Shown here in pieces: positions 41,501 through 53,057 of a stretch of DNA of 64,000 bases. The stretch lies in assembly GCF_014898815.1 (NCBI RefSeq), contig NW_026515500.1, forward strand, positions 62,001-126,000. Direction: 5' to 3'. The notes beneath the pieces were generated by a model, which was given only the letters and a program-made list of their open reading frames with translations, ran no database searches and was not told the DNA's origin. The translations under genes were made by a program, and so were the position numbers. The DNA is from Panonychus citri. Lineage: Eukaryota; Arthropoda; Arachnida; Trombidiformes; Tetranychidae. Each line of letters starts with the position of its first letter. The stretch's first letter is position 1.

Positions 41501-44500
41501 GATAATTGCCATAATCAGATTAAGATGTTAATCTTAATCACTATGAATGTTGATTCATTAATCAATTAGTTTTCACAGGTTAATTATCTGATAATTAGAT
41601 AACTCTGATATTACTAATAATAAAATTAAATCATGATGATACTAAAGATGATCATCTTGATTGGTTTAATTTAATGTTAATTGTCAAATAAGAAATTAAA
41701 ATGTTTCCATCAAAGAGGAAAAAGTTAGTCAACCTAAAATCAACTAATCAATATAAGTCTCAGATCAATAATTAATTATAGTAATTAGGAGAGTAGGAGT
41801 GAATTTAAAATTTATACTTCTCAAATCTTAATGATGATGATACATGAAGATTAAGATTTTATAATTGTTAGCAATTAGTTAAATTGTTTAAAATTAGAAA
41901 TGAAAAGTTTTCCATTACATTTTCAGTCAAGTTAACTATTCATTGATGTTGATTTGTAAATCTGTCAACAATAACAGTTAATCTTAAATCATTTGAAACT
42001 GTTATGACACACCTTTAATGATGATGATGATGATGATGATCAGTATAATCATGATCATCGTCTGATGAGAGAGACGATGAACATTCAAAAATCAATGTGA
42101 TGAATATAATTCAGACAAAATATCCCAATGTGATTCATTAATATAATTGAACTGTGTTACTTTCTCATGTCAGAAACTTATCATGATAGTAAATCAAAAT
42201 TTTCCATAAATGATAAGTTATATTGAACTGAATGAATATACATGAATGTAGTATATTCACAAGAATAATAATTTTTGGGTGTAAACCTGAGAAAAGATAA
42301 AAAAAAGATACTGGACAACATGTGAAGAGAAACACAACTGACCAAAGGAAATGATGATGATTTATATTATTAGTTGAATATGATAACATATGATATGAGG
42401 ATGAACAGAGAGAGAGAGAGAGAGAATTTTTTTTTCGCAAAATTCAGGTCAAATAACATTAATAGTGATCATTACTAATATTAGAATATAATTTATATTA
42501 ACTGACCATTGGTCATTCCTCTATTTTTTGGTGAAAATTGAAATGAAAAAAAGGTAAATGACCAAGTCAATCAATTCTCATGAAAATATTTCAATGAAAA
42601 TGTAAAAGTTGATCAATTGTTTCATTTTCCCTGTGAATATATTTTTAGATGTTAATAAGATTTAACTTTCTATTTCTCTTTTAACAAGTTATCATAATTT
42701 AAATGGCATCGAATTTGAAATTAAATTAGATTGCCAATTAAATTGCTTTGAAACTAAATGGTTGATAATAATAATAATGATTACTGTTGATCAGATGGTT
42801 AAATTGTTGAGGTTGAATGGATTCATGTTGTTTTCTTATGATGATGTAGATTAGAATAGGAAAAAGTGTTTTTTTCTTGCCAAAATGTTTCTAAATATAA
42901 TGTTAGGTTTTCTTATGAGAAGATAAGTAATGTTACTCTTTGCCAAGAATGTTTTTTGGGAGAAAAAGGATGAGGATGGAGATGGAGATGGAGATGATGA
43001 TGATGATGAAAGATGATAGAAGGAAACGTTTCGTCTATGGATGGGGTTTAGGTTCTAACCGGCAAGGAGAAGATGATGAAGAAGATGGAGAGAATCTCCT
43101 AAATTTTATATTTTTCTTCTGAAGTGAAGAAACTGAAAACTTCTTGTTCTTTTTCTTCTTTTCTCTCTCTTTCTCTTATCATCCTTATCATCTTTTCTTT
43201 TGTATTTTTCTGATGATGATCATTTTCTTGTTGTTCTTTTTCTTCTCAGGAAAATGTAAAATGCAATTGATGAGGATGAGAAGAAGAAAAATAAGAATGA
43301 GAATTAAGATGCCTTTCGAATTTGTAGAAAAATTTGTTCGCTTTTACTTTTTTTTTGTTCTTATTCAATTTTCTCCATGTTATTTGCTTCTTTCTCTTTG
43401 TCTAAATGTAACACTCATCTTCACTCTTCATTTGCATTTTCTCATCATCATCATCATCATTAAGTTGCTCAATTATCATGAACTTTTCGCCTGATTTTTT
43501 TTGTTATTTTCTTTCATTCATATCTTACCATTTTGTCACCAATTGGTTCAACTATACAATGAAGATAAACCGGAAGTCCTACTTGGGCTGTGATGTTTTT
43601 TGGAATTGCTTTTTCCTCCAGCATCCGCATCTGATTTAAGCTTGTTAGGCTTTCATGGTGATAAGATGATGATGATTGTGATGGTGATGCAGGGGGAGGA
43701 CGAGGTGGTGATAAATTGTTACCAACTTTTTTATGATTTGATACTGGCGGTGATGCTTCAATTGAAATGGATGATGAGGAAAGTGCAGAAGATACAATTT
43801 TTGGTATCTGATGAGAGAGATTACCATCATCATCATTTAATATTATCGATTCTGAATCAGAATTTGAATAAATATCGGAAGATAGAGAAGAAGATGAAGA
43901 AGAGTAAGATTCTGTTGAAATTTTATTTTCTCTTGTTGTTTGAGGTATTATTGTAGGTGTAAATGATGAAGATGAAAATGAAGATGATTCAATTGATGGC
44001 ACTGAGGTTGAAAAAGATGATGAGGATGCTAATGATGGTGTAGGTGGAGATAATTGTGAATAATAAATTTGTTGATTACGCTGAGTATCATAGGAAATAT
44101 AAGTATTGAGATCTTTTTTCAATCTAACACTTAATTGTTGCTTTTGGGATGTTGGTGGATTATTATCAAGATAATTCCAGGTAAAAGAAGAAATTAAATT
44201 ATTATTATTATCACTTGGTGATCCTTTTCTTGTCATTGGTAACGATATTGAACCATTATCGTTTTTAATTTCACCATGGACACTACTTGTAGATCCATTA
44301 GTAGATTGGCAACTTATTTCACTACAATTATCACTTCCTTTTGCACTTTCATCATTCACACCTTGACCATTACGATTATCATGATTTGAAGGATGAATGG
44401 TAAAAGGAGATGGTGAAAGAAATGGAAAATCAGTTGATGATGATGATGATGATGATGAATTAAGATTATTAGTACTACTATCACTTAAACCTCCTCTTCC

Positions 44501-44620
44501 GGGTGAACCTGAACACATCCCTGAAAGGTAAAGTAAAAGTAATGTTAATATTATCGGTGATGAGGTGAGATGAAACATTAATACACAAAATATATTTTCC
44601 AATGATAATTTCCAATGCAT
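29001..44620 (-). CDS. dpr: Dpr-family two-Ig-domain cell-surface protein (631 aa)
   Basis: Four minus-strand exons join in frame: 44620-43529, 35413-35200, 29720-29406 and 29275-29001. The chosen ATG opens a hydrophobic signal peptide (about residues 1-36). Residues about 40-320 are Ser/Asn/Pro-rich low complexity, unusual for the family, whose members are usually near 300-400 aa. Ig1 runs from NITAQVGLPVYLHC to the second exon, with the diagnostic VSWIRLRDFHLLTVG and DEGLYECQVNTDPP. Ig2 follows in exon 3 (INLTC to SGNYTCAPFN), with its paired cysteines. The last exon ends in a hydrophobic stretch without a cytoplasmic tail, as in GPI-anchored proteins. Dpr proteins bind DIP partners to specify neuronal contacts. 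Introns are 8.1 kb, 5.5 kb and 130 bp. Further 5' non-coding exons are possible. Which numbered dpr paralog it is cannot be told. Confidence 0.92.
30526..30561. repeat. (TC)n microsatellite in dpr intron 2
   Basis: Perfect TC run of about eighteen units, within the intron between the Ig1 and Ig2 exons. Confidence 0.95.
32497..32555. repeat. (TC)n microsatellite in dpr intron 2
   Basis: Perfect TC run of about 29 units, the second longest dinucleotide tract in the window. Confidence 0.95.
40143..40207. other. imperfect hairpin in dpr intron 1
   Basis: The arms 40143-40171 and 40177-40207 pair over about 27 bases with a few mismatches and one small bulge, around a loop of about five bases (centre TATCG). 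Size and shape are compatible with a microRNA-like stem or an AT-rich inverted repeat. I recognise no known microRNA in it. Confidence 0.5.
40566..40595. other. perfect 13-bp inverted repeat containing TAATTA
   Basis: GGTCAGTTAATTA and its exact complement flank the 4-base spacer AAGC. It contains TTAATTA cores, typical homeodomain-type binding words, on both arms. Confidence 0.7.
42018..42040. repeat. (ATG)n microsatellite in dpr intron 1
   Basis: About seven to eight perfect ATG/GAT units. Confidence 0.95.
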
Positions 44621-45548
44621 TTGATTGATACCATAATCGTAATCAATATTTGCATTCACATAATTTAAATTATTGGTCAACTTTTCCTTCTCAATGAAAG
44701 TTTATCATATCTGATCAGTGAGATTGTGATAACACCAATTCTCAGTTATCATGATTTATGATTCTTATTGTTTTCTCGTCGATAACTGGGACAAAACTAA
44801 CTCTGTTCTACAACTAAAATCCTATTTCAACTCTCACTTCTCATCATTATCATCATCATCTCTCACTCTCTTTCTCTTTCTTTCTCATCATCTTCATCAT
44901 CCAGGGAGTAAGATTTTCGAGTCCTACCAGCACCACCTATCGATTGTATTAAAGTTTACAAGTCTCTGGGTTTTAATTGTAAACTTTTTTTTTCTTTCGT
45001 TATGTTTATGTATCTTAATTAACTTTGTAATTAACTTTTTGTTACATCTCTGTTATGACTTAAATTGATTCTTCCTCAACAATTAATATTTCACTTGATA
45101 ACTGGCAGAGAAACTGTTAATAACTCTATGGGAATTGATTGGTTTTTTTTTTCTTCACCTCTTGTTTCATTTCCAACCCAAATAGTTAGTTAATTGTTGA
45201 GGTAATGATGATAATAAGGTAAGGTAATTGTTTTCTTACCTTCTATTAATTTTTTTACCACTAGATTATTGTTATCGTATTGATTAAATTTTAAGTGTAC
45301 CTGAGATAATAATTACTTTTAATTGCTTTACGTTATTATTTGAGAGTTTATCTAATTGTATTTTTAAACGAGAGCAAAAGTTTCAATCTAAGTGTTGATA
45401 AATTTCTTGTGATAATTTATTGATAATCAATATCTCATTTTCTAATCTGATTGTTAATCAACAGATCCAAATATTCAACTGATTAAAATGATTGTATAAT
45501 GAAGAGATCTTAATGATTGGAGACGGACTTAGAACTGAACTGACTTGG

Positions 45549-46049
45549 TCAAGGTCATTTTGGTCAATTCTTGTCGTAGGTCAACTTCGTAGGCAAGAAA
45601 AAATTTCAATTCTTCAGAATTTAGAATCAATAATCAAAACTAATATTATTTATCAGAAGCTGAATTTTGATTCATCTTATTTTTCCGATGAAATTATATT
45701 GACCATTTATTACATTTGACCTTTTCTTTCAATAACTTTAAACGATCAATGGAGGTCAAGTTCATGTTTATTTATCGACTTGATAATAATAATCAGCTGA
45801 TCAAAATTCAATCACAAGTTTATATTACAATTTATTTTCATGATCGACAATTTTTTTGTCAGATTATTGAATATATTTTCCAATTGAGTAGCAGAAATGT
45901 GAAGCCAAATCAAAGTCTAAACTATTCACTTAATTGTTAATGGAAAACAATGAAAATTAATTGTTTACAATTCTAAATTTATTAGAAGTCACAGTTTTCT
46001 TTGGCGAGGACCTTAACGGTTGACCTTAAATATTATTCTATTGTTGACC
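45549..46049. promoter_or_regulatory. cluster of nuclear-receptor half-sites (AGGTCA)
   Basis: AGGTCA-type words occur at 45549-45557 (TCAAGGTCA, the FTZ-F1/ERR extended half-site), 45578-45583, 45718-45725 (inverted), 45753-45758, 46021-46028 (inverted) and about 46044-46049 (inverted). That is six in 500 bp of AT-rich DNA, 0.9-1.4 kb upstream of the dpr-like start. Regulatory meaning is inferred. Confidence 0.35.
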
Positions 46050-46853
46050 TAATTGTTAGAGAAAAAGGTCTTTTTGGAACTTGATAGTTGTGAATAGAGA
46101 GAATTGAAAATGGAAAGATAATGAATTGGAAATAATTAACATTGATGGAGATTGAAATTTTCAGAATGAAATTAAGTCTCAATGAAATGTGATATCATCA
46201 TGATTATCGTTGTTCTGTCCGGATAATTTATGGAGAAAAAGTTTTTTTTTTCGATTCATGAAATAAGTTTTCACCCTCGAATGATAATATTCATCTCGAA
46301 AAGAGATCATGTTGCAAATTCATCTTGAGAAAAAAAAAAGTTCACAAGAATGGAAACAGAAAAATCTACAAAGAGACGAAAATGATTAAGATGAAAAGTT
46401 TTCAATTCTTCTCAATGAATAATAAGTTTTCCTTTCTTCCTTTATCCTGATATCATTTACGTAATTAGTTACACTTTAGTATAATGAGTGATAACGAATT
46501 TGTTAATGATGATGCTAATAATGAAAATTACGATACGATGATGGGAATGTGATGCTGGAAATAATAAAGAAAAAGGTAATCAGTGAGTAAATTTAAATCG
46601 TAATTGAAAGAGAAAGAGAATAGGGAAAATCTCTGTGTAGCTTATGTGTAACGTATCCATTTTGTTTTCATTCTCATCTTCATCAGTCTCATCATAATCA
46701 TCTTATTGGCCGTTGAAAATTGCGTTTCAAGAAAAGCATCTTTGTCTTAAAGTGATGAGGATGGAAAAGTATGTCGGTGAAAGAGAAGCTTCTTCTTCAT
46801 CTTCATCATCTTCTCGGACCAAATGAAATACTGACCTTGGATAATAACTTAAA

Positions 46854-46855
<2 letters not shown>

Positions 46856-46902
<47 letters not shown>
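46856..46902. repeat. (GA)n tract upstream of MEPCE
   Basis: Perfect GA run of about 23 units in the divergent intergenic region. GA runs are bound by GAGA factor in arthropods, but a role here is speculative. Confidence 0.95.
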
Positions 46903-46905
<3 letters not shown>

Positions 46906-48134
46906 TCGAAATAAAATATTGCCTTTTCCTCTGAGGCTCCCTGACGGTTTTCTGGGAGGATCAGGATGATGGAGATGAAAAAGTAGATGAAGATGAGGAA
47001 AAAAAAAGGAGGAAGATGAAGATGAATAAGACAGATATAGATGGATGAAATTGAAGAAGGAGGAGGAGGAGATGATGGAGAAGATGAGGATGATAGAGTA
47101 TCACTCTTACCACTTTAGATTAAGAAAAGAAAAAGAAAGAGAAAAAAAAAGTTTTTCTCTTGATCAAATCAAATGGAATGAAATTAATTCCAATTTCTAT
47201 CAATTGATTCAGTAATTCACAGGAGCAAATTTATTTAATTTACAGAATTTGAAGTTTACAATAAACACACAATCGAGATGAATCGTAATTGTAACACTTT
47301 GTATCTCTTATAATCAATGTTTACAGTTAGTTGATTGTTTTACTTTTCACCTTAAATCAAATACATTACAATGATTAAGTTGTAATTGATTTTTCTCCAG
47401 TCTCGATTAAGACTATCAGATGATATTCAATATTTATTATTGTAAATATCAAATTAGATAATTTAATTTCTGTTACAATAACTCATATGGTTAATGTTAA
47501 TCATTTAAATTTTGCTATCTAACTGTGACCTTAATTGGTTAATCTAAATTTCCAATGATTAATTAATCATTATAAACTTAATATATTTTGTATCATTTTG
47601 TTTTTCGCAAATAAATTGCTTGTGGTTAGAGCAAAAAATAACAAATTAATAATTAGGTGAATTTATTTTTGCTGTTGTCAAAATTGTGACCATTAATTTT
47701 AACCTAGAAAATTGTTTACAATTAATTTTAATTGTTACTCTTTTCATACAAATTGTCCACAAAGTAAACACAAGATTCTGTCTATTATCAGCTTAGCAAT
47801 AGCTCACAAGCAATTAATCATATTTCTAAATTGTACTATTGTTAATATAACAAACGATTAATTATCTTCCCTGAAAGATAATTAATTAAGATGATAATTA
47901 ATTGGATTTAATTTGATTTCTCTTTTTGTGTCTCCATCTGTTGGCTTCATTGGTAACTACAAGTTCGATTCAATCGATGTATCGAAATGAGTCAAGCTGA
48001 TTGATGAGAAGCCGAAACAAAAATTTTGGCGAAAATGAAATGTTATGAAAATGACGAAATAATTTCTACTTCTATTTGGTGATTAATTTATATTCTTAAT
48101 TGTTTATTTTTTGTTTAATTTGTTTGTTTCTATT

Positions 48135-49498
48135 ATGCCAAAGATCAGAGCCAAAGATGGTAATTTTCAATATGGAAATTATAACCGATATTATGGTTAT
48201 CGGAATCAAAATGTTACCATAGATCCAAGGATAAGCTGCTTTGAGTCTTGTTGGTTTAAGGATCAACATGTTCTGGACATTGGTTGTAATGTTGGTCATG
48301 TTACACTGACCATTGCAAGAGATTTTAATCCTTGTAAAATAATTGGTATTGATATAGATGAGAATCTTATTGAAGCTGCCAAACGTAACATTAAAAACTA
48401 TGTAAAAAGTGATCCGAAAGTTAGAGATTCTCTGAGGAAACGATTGGATATAAATGTGATTAGTAAACATAATTGTGGTCAATCAATTGAACCAATAAAT
48501 GTCCAGTTGAATGGTGAAGAGAATGGAAAATGTGATGAAATTGATGCTAAAGGCGAGGAGAAAAATTTTCCCAATGGAATGGATCATCTAAATGGTGAAG
48601 CAATTAAATTAAACGATCATTCCAAGTCACCAATTGAATCTAATCTGACAACCGTTTCTACAGAATCAACTGAATTTGCTGTTTCAAGTTCATCTCAATC
48701 TCTTCCAATCAATTCTTCAACCCAATCTGATCCATCTACTAAAGTAAATCTAATTAGTCAATCTTCATTTGATGACGAATCGCCCACGTCTGTGAAAAGA
48801 ATTAAATTAGATAACAGTAAACCAGTTGATTTCCCTCGAAATGTCAAATTCTTTTGCGAAAATTATTTCCTCGATTGTGACGATCTTTTGAACGGAGAGA
48901 AACCAGAATTTGATTGTATTCTTTGCCTTAGTGTAACCAAATGGATTCATCTGAATTTCGGTGATGAGGGATTGAAAAGAGTCTTCAAACGAATGTATCG
49001 TCAATTACGATCTGGTGGAAGATTAATTCTCGAACCTCAACCCTGGTCTTCTTACAAGAAGAAAAAACTCACTTCAGTAAGTAATTTCTTTCTATCATTA
49101 ACGATTATCAATCAATCGCCGAGAACAACAAACTTGATCAACAATTAGAAAATGATTCTACTCTAATGTTTACACTCTAAATTTCAATTAGTTAATTTAA
49201 CCTCTTAAATTGCTGATAAACTGACCAATTTATTTTCTCTCTCAATAGGAAATCACATTAAAAAATTACTTGTCAATCAAATTTAAACCCGATGATTTCA
49301 ATGAATATCTTTTATCCAGTGAAGTTGGTTTCAGCTCTTCGGAACTTTTGAAAACTCCGATTCATGAATCTAAAGGTAATTAACAAGCCGATCAACAATT
49401 TATCATTATTAATATGAATTTACTAATTTCTCCCATGAATCTATTCAGGTTTTCAAAGACCGATTTTTCTATTCCTAAAGTCCAAGGAAAGTTCATAA
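48135..49498 (+). CDS. MEPCE: MEPCE/Bin3-type 7SK RNA 5'-methylphosphate capping enzyme (372 aa)
   Basis: Three exons join in frame: 48135-49076, 49249-49375 and 49449-49498. The enzyme transfers a methyl group from S-adenosylmethionine to the gamma-phosphate of 7SK RNA, stabilising the P-TEFb-sequestering RNP. The start MPKIRAKDGNFQYGNYNRYYGYR matches the family's conserved GNY..YYGYR entry block. The SAM motif I is VLDIGCNVGHVT at about residues 46-57, followed by IIGIDID. The CLSVTKWIHLNFGD block (about 264-277) and SGGRLILEPQPW follow. The C-terminus has the typical EVGF...ELLKTP...KGFQRPIFLF. A Ser/Asn-rich insert of about 120 residues (near 115-235) splits the domain, as in other animal members. 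The N-terminal extension of vertebrate MEPCE is absent. Confidence 0.94.
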
Positions 49499-50176
49499 TT
49501 TTGGGTCATCCATGTTGCCATTTAAATTATCCTGCTAAACCAAAAAGTCATTAATTAATTTAATAAGTCATCATGCTAAAGTCATTATTCCAAATGCTCA
49601 TGTTAATCATCAATTATTTCTCTCTTTCTCTATTTTTTTTGCATCTTGTTACTCTTGAAATTGAGAAACTTTTTCAAATGTTACATTTTCATTATCAAAA
49701 ACTATCGAGAAAAAATAATCACATTCACATTTCACTTGTGCCATTGATGAAACAATCAAAAGTGATTAAAAAATTTTCCTAATTTAAGAAAATTTGTTTA
49801 TTTCATGTAACTGAAATTCACTTTAATCAATACTCGAGACAATTAAGAAAATGATTGATCAGAATTTTTGAATTTCTCTCGGCTGACTGAGCCTATTTTG
49901 AGAAAATGAAGCTGATCAATTGACTGTTTACATCCAAAGATAAACAGTGATTGAGAAAAGGCGTTGATTAAGTTAATTAATTTTCTCGGGCAAGTATTAA
50001 TTCTCTATTAAATTACCTTAATTATTGTCTACATCAACAGCAGATAATCCGATTGTTGTTCTCATTCCAAATGAACAATTTCCATTCGTTTTAATTTTCT
50101 CTCTTCTTGTTTTGTTTATCATTTCATTAGAAACCAATTGATGACAGAAAACAATTGACAGTAATTGTGGTTAATT

Positions 50177-50578
50177 ATGATTTACAATTTCTTCATTTTT
50201 GGTGGTTCGGGTAATTGTTTGTTCGCCTTGGACAGAGAGAAAGGAGATGAATCATTGTTATTCGGTTTCTTATTCACCATGGTTTCTTTTTCCAATCGTA
50301 TTGCTCCAGTTCTTATGAAGGAACATAATTTTTTTGTCTGTTCAACATCATCTTATCAACTTGTCTTCATGGAAATGCCAACTTCGGTTAAATTTGTAAT
50401 AATCTGTAGTAAAGATTCAACCCGAACCAATGAGTATTACAAACAAGTGATCAGAGACCTTTATCGAACCGTTTATGTTGAATATCATGTTAAAAATCCC
50501 GTGATTGAGCCTCATGCAACTTCAATCGATTCAGATTTATTTCGGGAGAAAGTCGTCGATTTTTTCACTAAAATGTGA
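50177..50578 (+). CDS. TRAPPC1: TRAPPC1 / Bet5, trafficking protein particle complex subunit 1 (133 aa)
   Basis: A single-exon frame begins at the ATG MIYNFFIFGGSGNCLF, the longin-type first strand (family: YNLYIFDRxGxCL). Conserved blocks follow: LLFGFLFTMVSF, the Y-K-L-like SSYQLVFMEMPTSVKFV, and DLYRTVYVEYHVKNP, with the terminal SDLFREKVVDFF. The length is close to the usual 140-145 residues. TRAPP is the tethering complex and Rab1/Ypt1 exchange factor of the ER-Golgi route; this subunit is part of its core. It follows MEPCE on the same strand by 0.68 kb and converges on the SLIMP-like gene. An additional upstream non-coding exon is possible. Confidence 0.9.
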   Translation: MIYNFFIFGGSGNCLFALDREKGDESLLFGFLFTMVSFSNRIAPVLMKEHNFFVCSTSSYQLVFMEMPTSVKFVIICSKDSTRTNEYYKQVIRDLYRTVYVEYHVKNPVIEPHATSIDSDLFREKVVDFFTKM

Positions 50579-50781
50579 CACAATTAATCCTTAGTTAATC
50601 TAATCCGTTCATCGCTAACTCATCGCTCTCGTTTTTTCGTGTGTGTATCTGTGGGACAAATGAAACCGAAAGAAAATCAAACTAATTGTTACGTTATGGA
50701 TTTGTAAATGGTTCTTGTAAAAAACAATCGATAGCAAATATAATTGATCTCGAAAAGAGAAAACCTTTTTTAATCCTTTAT

Positions 50782-50787
50782 AATAAA
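50782..50787 (+). terminator. poly(A) signal AATAAA after TRAPPC1
   Basis: AATAAA about 200 bases after the TRAPPC1 stop, in the 334-bp gap between two convergent genes. Confidence 0.6.
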
Positions 50788-50912
50788 GACACGATAAATT
50801 TCACCGAACAATTTAATCTTGTCATAATCTTATTCTAGGAAAAAAAAATCAATTGTTAAACTACAATTTTCGGCACAGTTACAAATCTACAATCAGAAAA
50901 TTTCGGTTCATT

Positions 50913-52202
50913 TCAAAAGCTTTTGGGTACTAATTGTTGCTCGAGTAAATCGGGAATTTTAAATGTTCCATCTTCTTGTTGATTGTTTTCCATTAAAGAG
51001 GCAACCAAAACATCACAATTAACTAGTGTTCCTTTAACAATTGAATATCCTTCTCGTCCCAATCTTTTAGTTGTATAATCGCGGTGATTAGCGACATGAC
51101 CTGATGCCTTCCAGGTCGATGATGACGGCATCCAAACTTGAATCTCATATCTACTTGATTCGTTTGCTTTCAACATTTGACCTGAACATTTGACCAGTCT
51201 ACAGGGTAGCCCAAGATCTTTGTATAACGACCAAGCAAATGAAACCATTGATTGAGTTTCTTGAGCTGATATTTTGGGCTCGTTCGGTGTTAAAGTGACA
51301 CAATTTACTGTATGATATTGATTTAATGTCGATGAATAATTTGATCCAATTGATGAGAATCGCAAGGGTAAACGTGATGGATTAATTTCTCGCCTATTCA
51401 ACAAACCGGCAAATGCTTCAAAAGCAGATTCACCAACCAAATGAATATAATTGTTCACTGCTTCAGCATCATCTCCTTGAGCAATTAACAAAGGATCATT
51501 GTAAATATTATCAACTCTCTCGGCATCACAGGCCTGAATTATTGCTGATTTAACAATGTCAAGACCAACAAAGGGAATATAATCAGCTGACAATAGAGAT
51601 GATGAAAAGTATCGGGTCAAAGCGATAAACAATTTAGCTCCATCAGCTGTTATGAATTGAGATGCCGGTCCAATGATACTTGTATGTTGACCGAAATTGA
51701 TATAAGCTAATTTAACCGAATCAAGTAGTTTGAATTTTGGTCGAGGTTTGGTCACTTCTTCGATGACGGTGAAATATTGTCCATCAGATCTCTCGGTGTC
51801 TTCATCTATTTCATTGGGTAATTTTAGAAGAAAAGAAATAACCTCGTCTTCCAATGGTCTTAATTCTTGTTCGATATTTTCTAAGTCTTTGGTAAGATGA
51901 GATAGATCGGGTCGAACATTTGTGAAATAACTATTGGTATCACCTAAATTGTCTTCGATTGTTCCCATAAAAGTGACCAAGTTCTCCCTTTTGGGACGCA
52001 ATTCCAGAATCTTTCTCATCAAAGGTTGATAACTTTTCAATCGATCGACTTGAGATTTAGCTTCTTCCGGTGATGAACGAATCGAAATACTTTCCTCAAT
52101 TCTTTTAACATAATCATCAACCAGATATTCATCTAAATTTACAATCACACGGACAGGAAATATATGACCTTTTGGAAGATTGGAGGTTCGGAAAAGAGCC
52201 AT
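50913..52202 (-). CDS. SLIMP: SLIMP-like degenerate mitochondrial seryl-tRNA synthetase paralog (429 aa)
   Basis: Single coding exon. Residues about 30-125 form a charged helical arm like the SerRS tRNA-binding arm. Residues about 170-420 follow the class II SerRS fold: AKLFIALTRYF, ADYIPFVGLDIVKSAI, then DLGLPCRLVKCSGQML...YEIQVWMPSSS and a NCDVLVASLMENNQQEDGTFKIPDLL end block. The motif-2 region that normally carries the FRxE-type catalytic residues reads GSNYSSTLNQYHTVN, and the active-site block after WMP reads KASGHVANHRDY instead of EVSS-SNC-DFQ. Loss of these residues fits SLIMP, the arthropod mitochondrial SerRS paralog without aminoacylation activity. An in-frame TGA six codons upstream fixes the ATG. 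A 5'-UTR intron (about 52441-52292) is likely. True SerRS2 is the alternative. Confidence 0.85.
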   Translation of the reverse strand: MALFRTSNLPKGHIFPVRVIVNLDEYLVDDYVKRIEESISIRSSPEEAKSQVDRLKSYQPLMRKILELRPKRENLVTFMGTIEDNLGDTNSYFTNVRPDLSHLTKDLENIEQELRPLEDEVISFLLKLPNEIDEDTERSDGQYFTVIEEVTKPRPKFKLLDSVKLAYINFGQHTSIIGPASQFITADGAKLFIALTRYFSSSLLSADYIPFVGLDIVKSAIIQACDAERVDNIYNDPLLIAQGDDAEAVNNYIHLVGESAFEAFAGLLNRREINPSRLPLRFSSIGSNYSSTLNQYHTVNCVTLTPNEPKISAQETQSMVSFAWSLYKDLGLPCRLVKCSGQMLKANESSRYEIQVWMPSSSTWKASGHVANHRDYTTKRLGREGYSIVKGTLVNCDVLVASLMENNQQEDGTFKIPDLLEQQLVPKSF

Positions 52203-53057
52203 TGTCTCAATAGATTTTCAATAGAAATATTATTATCCCTATTTACTATTGTTTCTTTATCTTTACCAATCCAATTGCAAGAACTGTCACTGGAAAAGAA
52301 TACAAAATAAGGTGAGAAAATAGAATAGAACAAAAAAGAAACAAAAAAACAATTACGATTAATCATCAAAATACTAAAAGAATCAACAATTTAGATTCAA
52401 ATTGAATGGCGAGAAAAAAGTGAAAATGAAAACATAAACATTACCTTTTACCACCGGAAAACTGATGATGAACACACAAGACTAATTGCAGATTTAAAGA
52501 CTAGAAAGTTAATTGATTTTCAGTTTAAAAGGCACAAAATTAAAAGACAATTAAGAAAATTAGTCAACAAAACAATTAGAATTGAAAATCAATAACAATT
52601 AACAGACTTTGATGTTAAGAGCCAAAAGAAATCAACTGATAAAAAATCGGCTTGGAAATGTCAACAAACCTGCTTAACATGTGACTCGGAATTTGATTGT
52701 TAACCAACATCATCAACATCGATCTTTGTTTTATCAGTTAATTTAGTTAATTTCCATTTAATTACATTTAATTTTCAACAATTAATTAACATCTTTGCTA
52801 AAGGTAAGTGTCTGATCAGTGTTTCATTTATTCAAATATTTACTTTAAGTAATCAGATTGAGTTGGTTTTTTTTTATTTACTCTTTTGTTTTTCTTTATC
52901 ATGTTTTCTATACATTCACTGTGAGTGTAGTTTAATTAATTGTTATTTGCGTTTTGTTTTTCTTAAATTTGTTTAATTATCGTTTAAAGGTGGACACATT
53001 TGTTGGTGGAACAATTTGATTGATTGAGTATTGGTGGTTAATCAGGGTAAGAATAAA
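52203..53057. promoter_or_regulatory. bidirectional promoter and 5' leaders of SLIMP and TRMT10A
   Basis: 855 bp separate two divergent ATGs. Probable 5'-UTR introns lie on both sides. For TRMT10A the donor AAG|GTAAGT is at 52804 and the acceptor TTTAAAG ends at 52989. On the minus strand a donor GGTAATG near 52442 pairs with an acceptor TTTTCCAG near 52291. That leaves roughly 52480-52780 as the shared core promoter region; it has no obvious TATA box. Confidence 0.55.

Larger units (their letters stand above)
44621..48134. other. intergenic region between dpr and MEPCE starts (divergent)
   Basis: These 3.5 kb lie between the starts of two divergent genes and must hold both promoters and 5' leaders. 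It contains a cluster of AGGTCA half-sites at 45549-46049 and a 47-bp (GA)n tract at 46856-46902. Open frames at about 45492-45940 lack any domain and look like chance. Confidence 0.6.

Noticed and set aside
42940..43494. Plus-strand frames rich in Met/Arg and Phe
   Set aside because: They sit inside dpr intron 1 and consist of GAT, GAA and TTC repeat translation.
43600..43956. 118-codon plus-strand frame opposite dpr exon 1
   Set aside because: It is an antisense shadow of the Ser-rich coding exon.
45492..45940. Two adjacent plus-strand frames of about 75 codons
   Set aside because: No domain or splice context; they overlap the AGGTCA cluster and look like chance.
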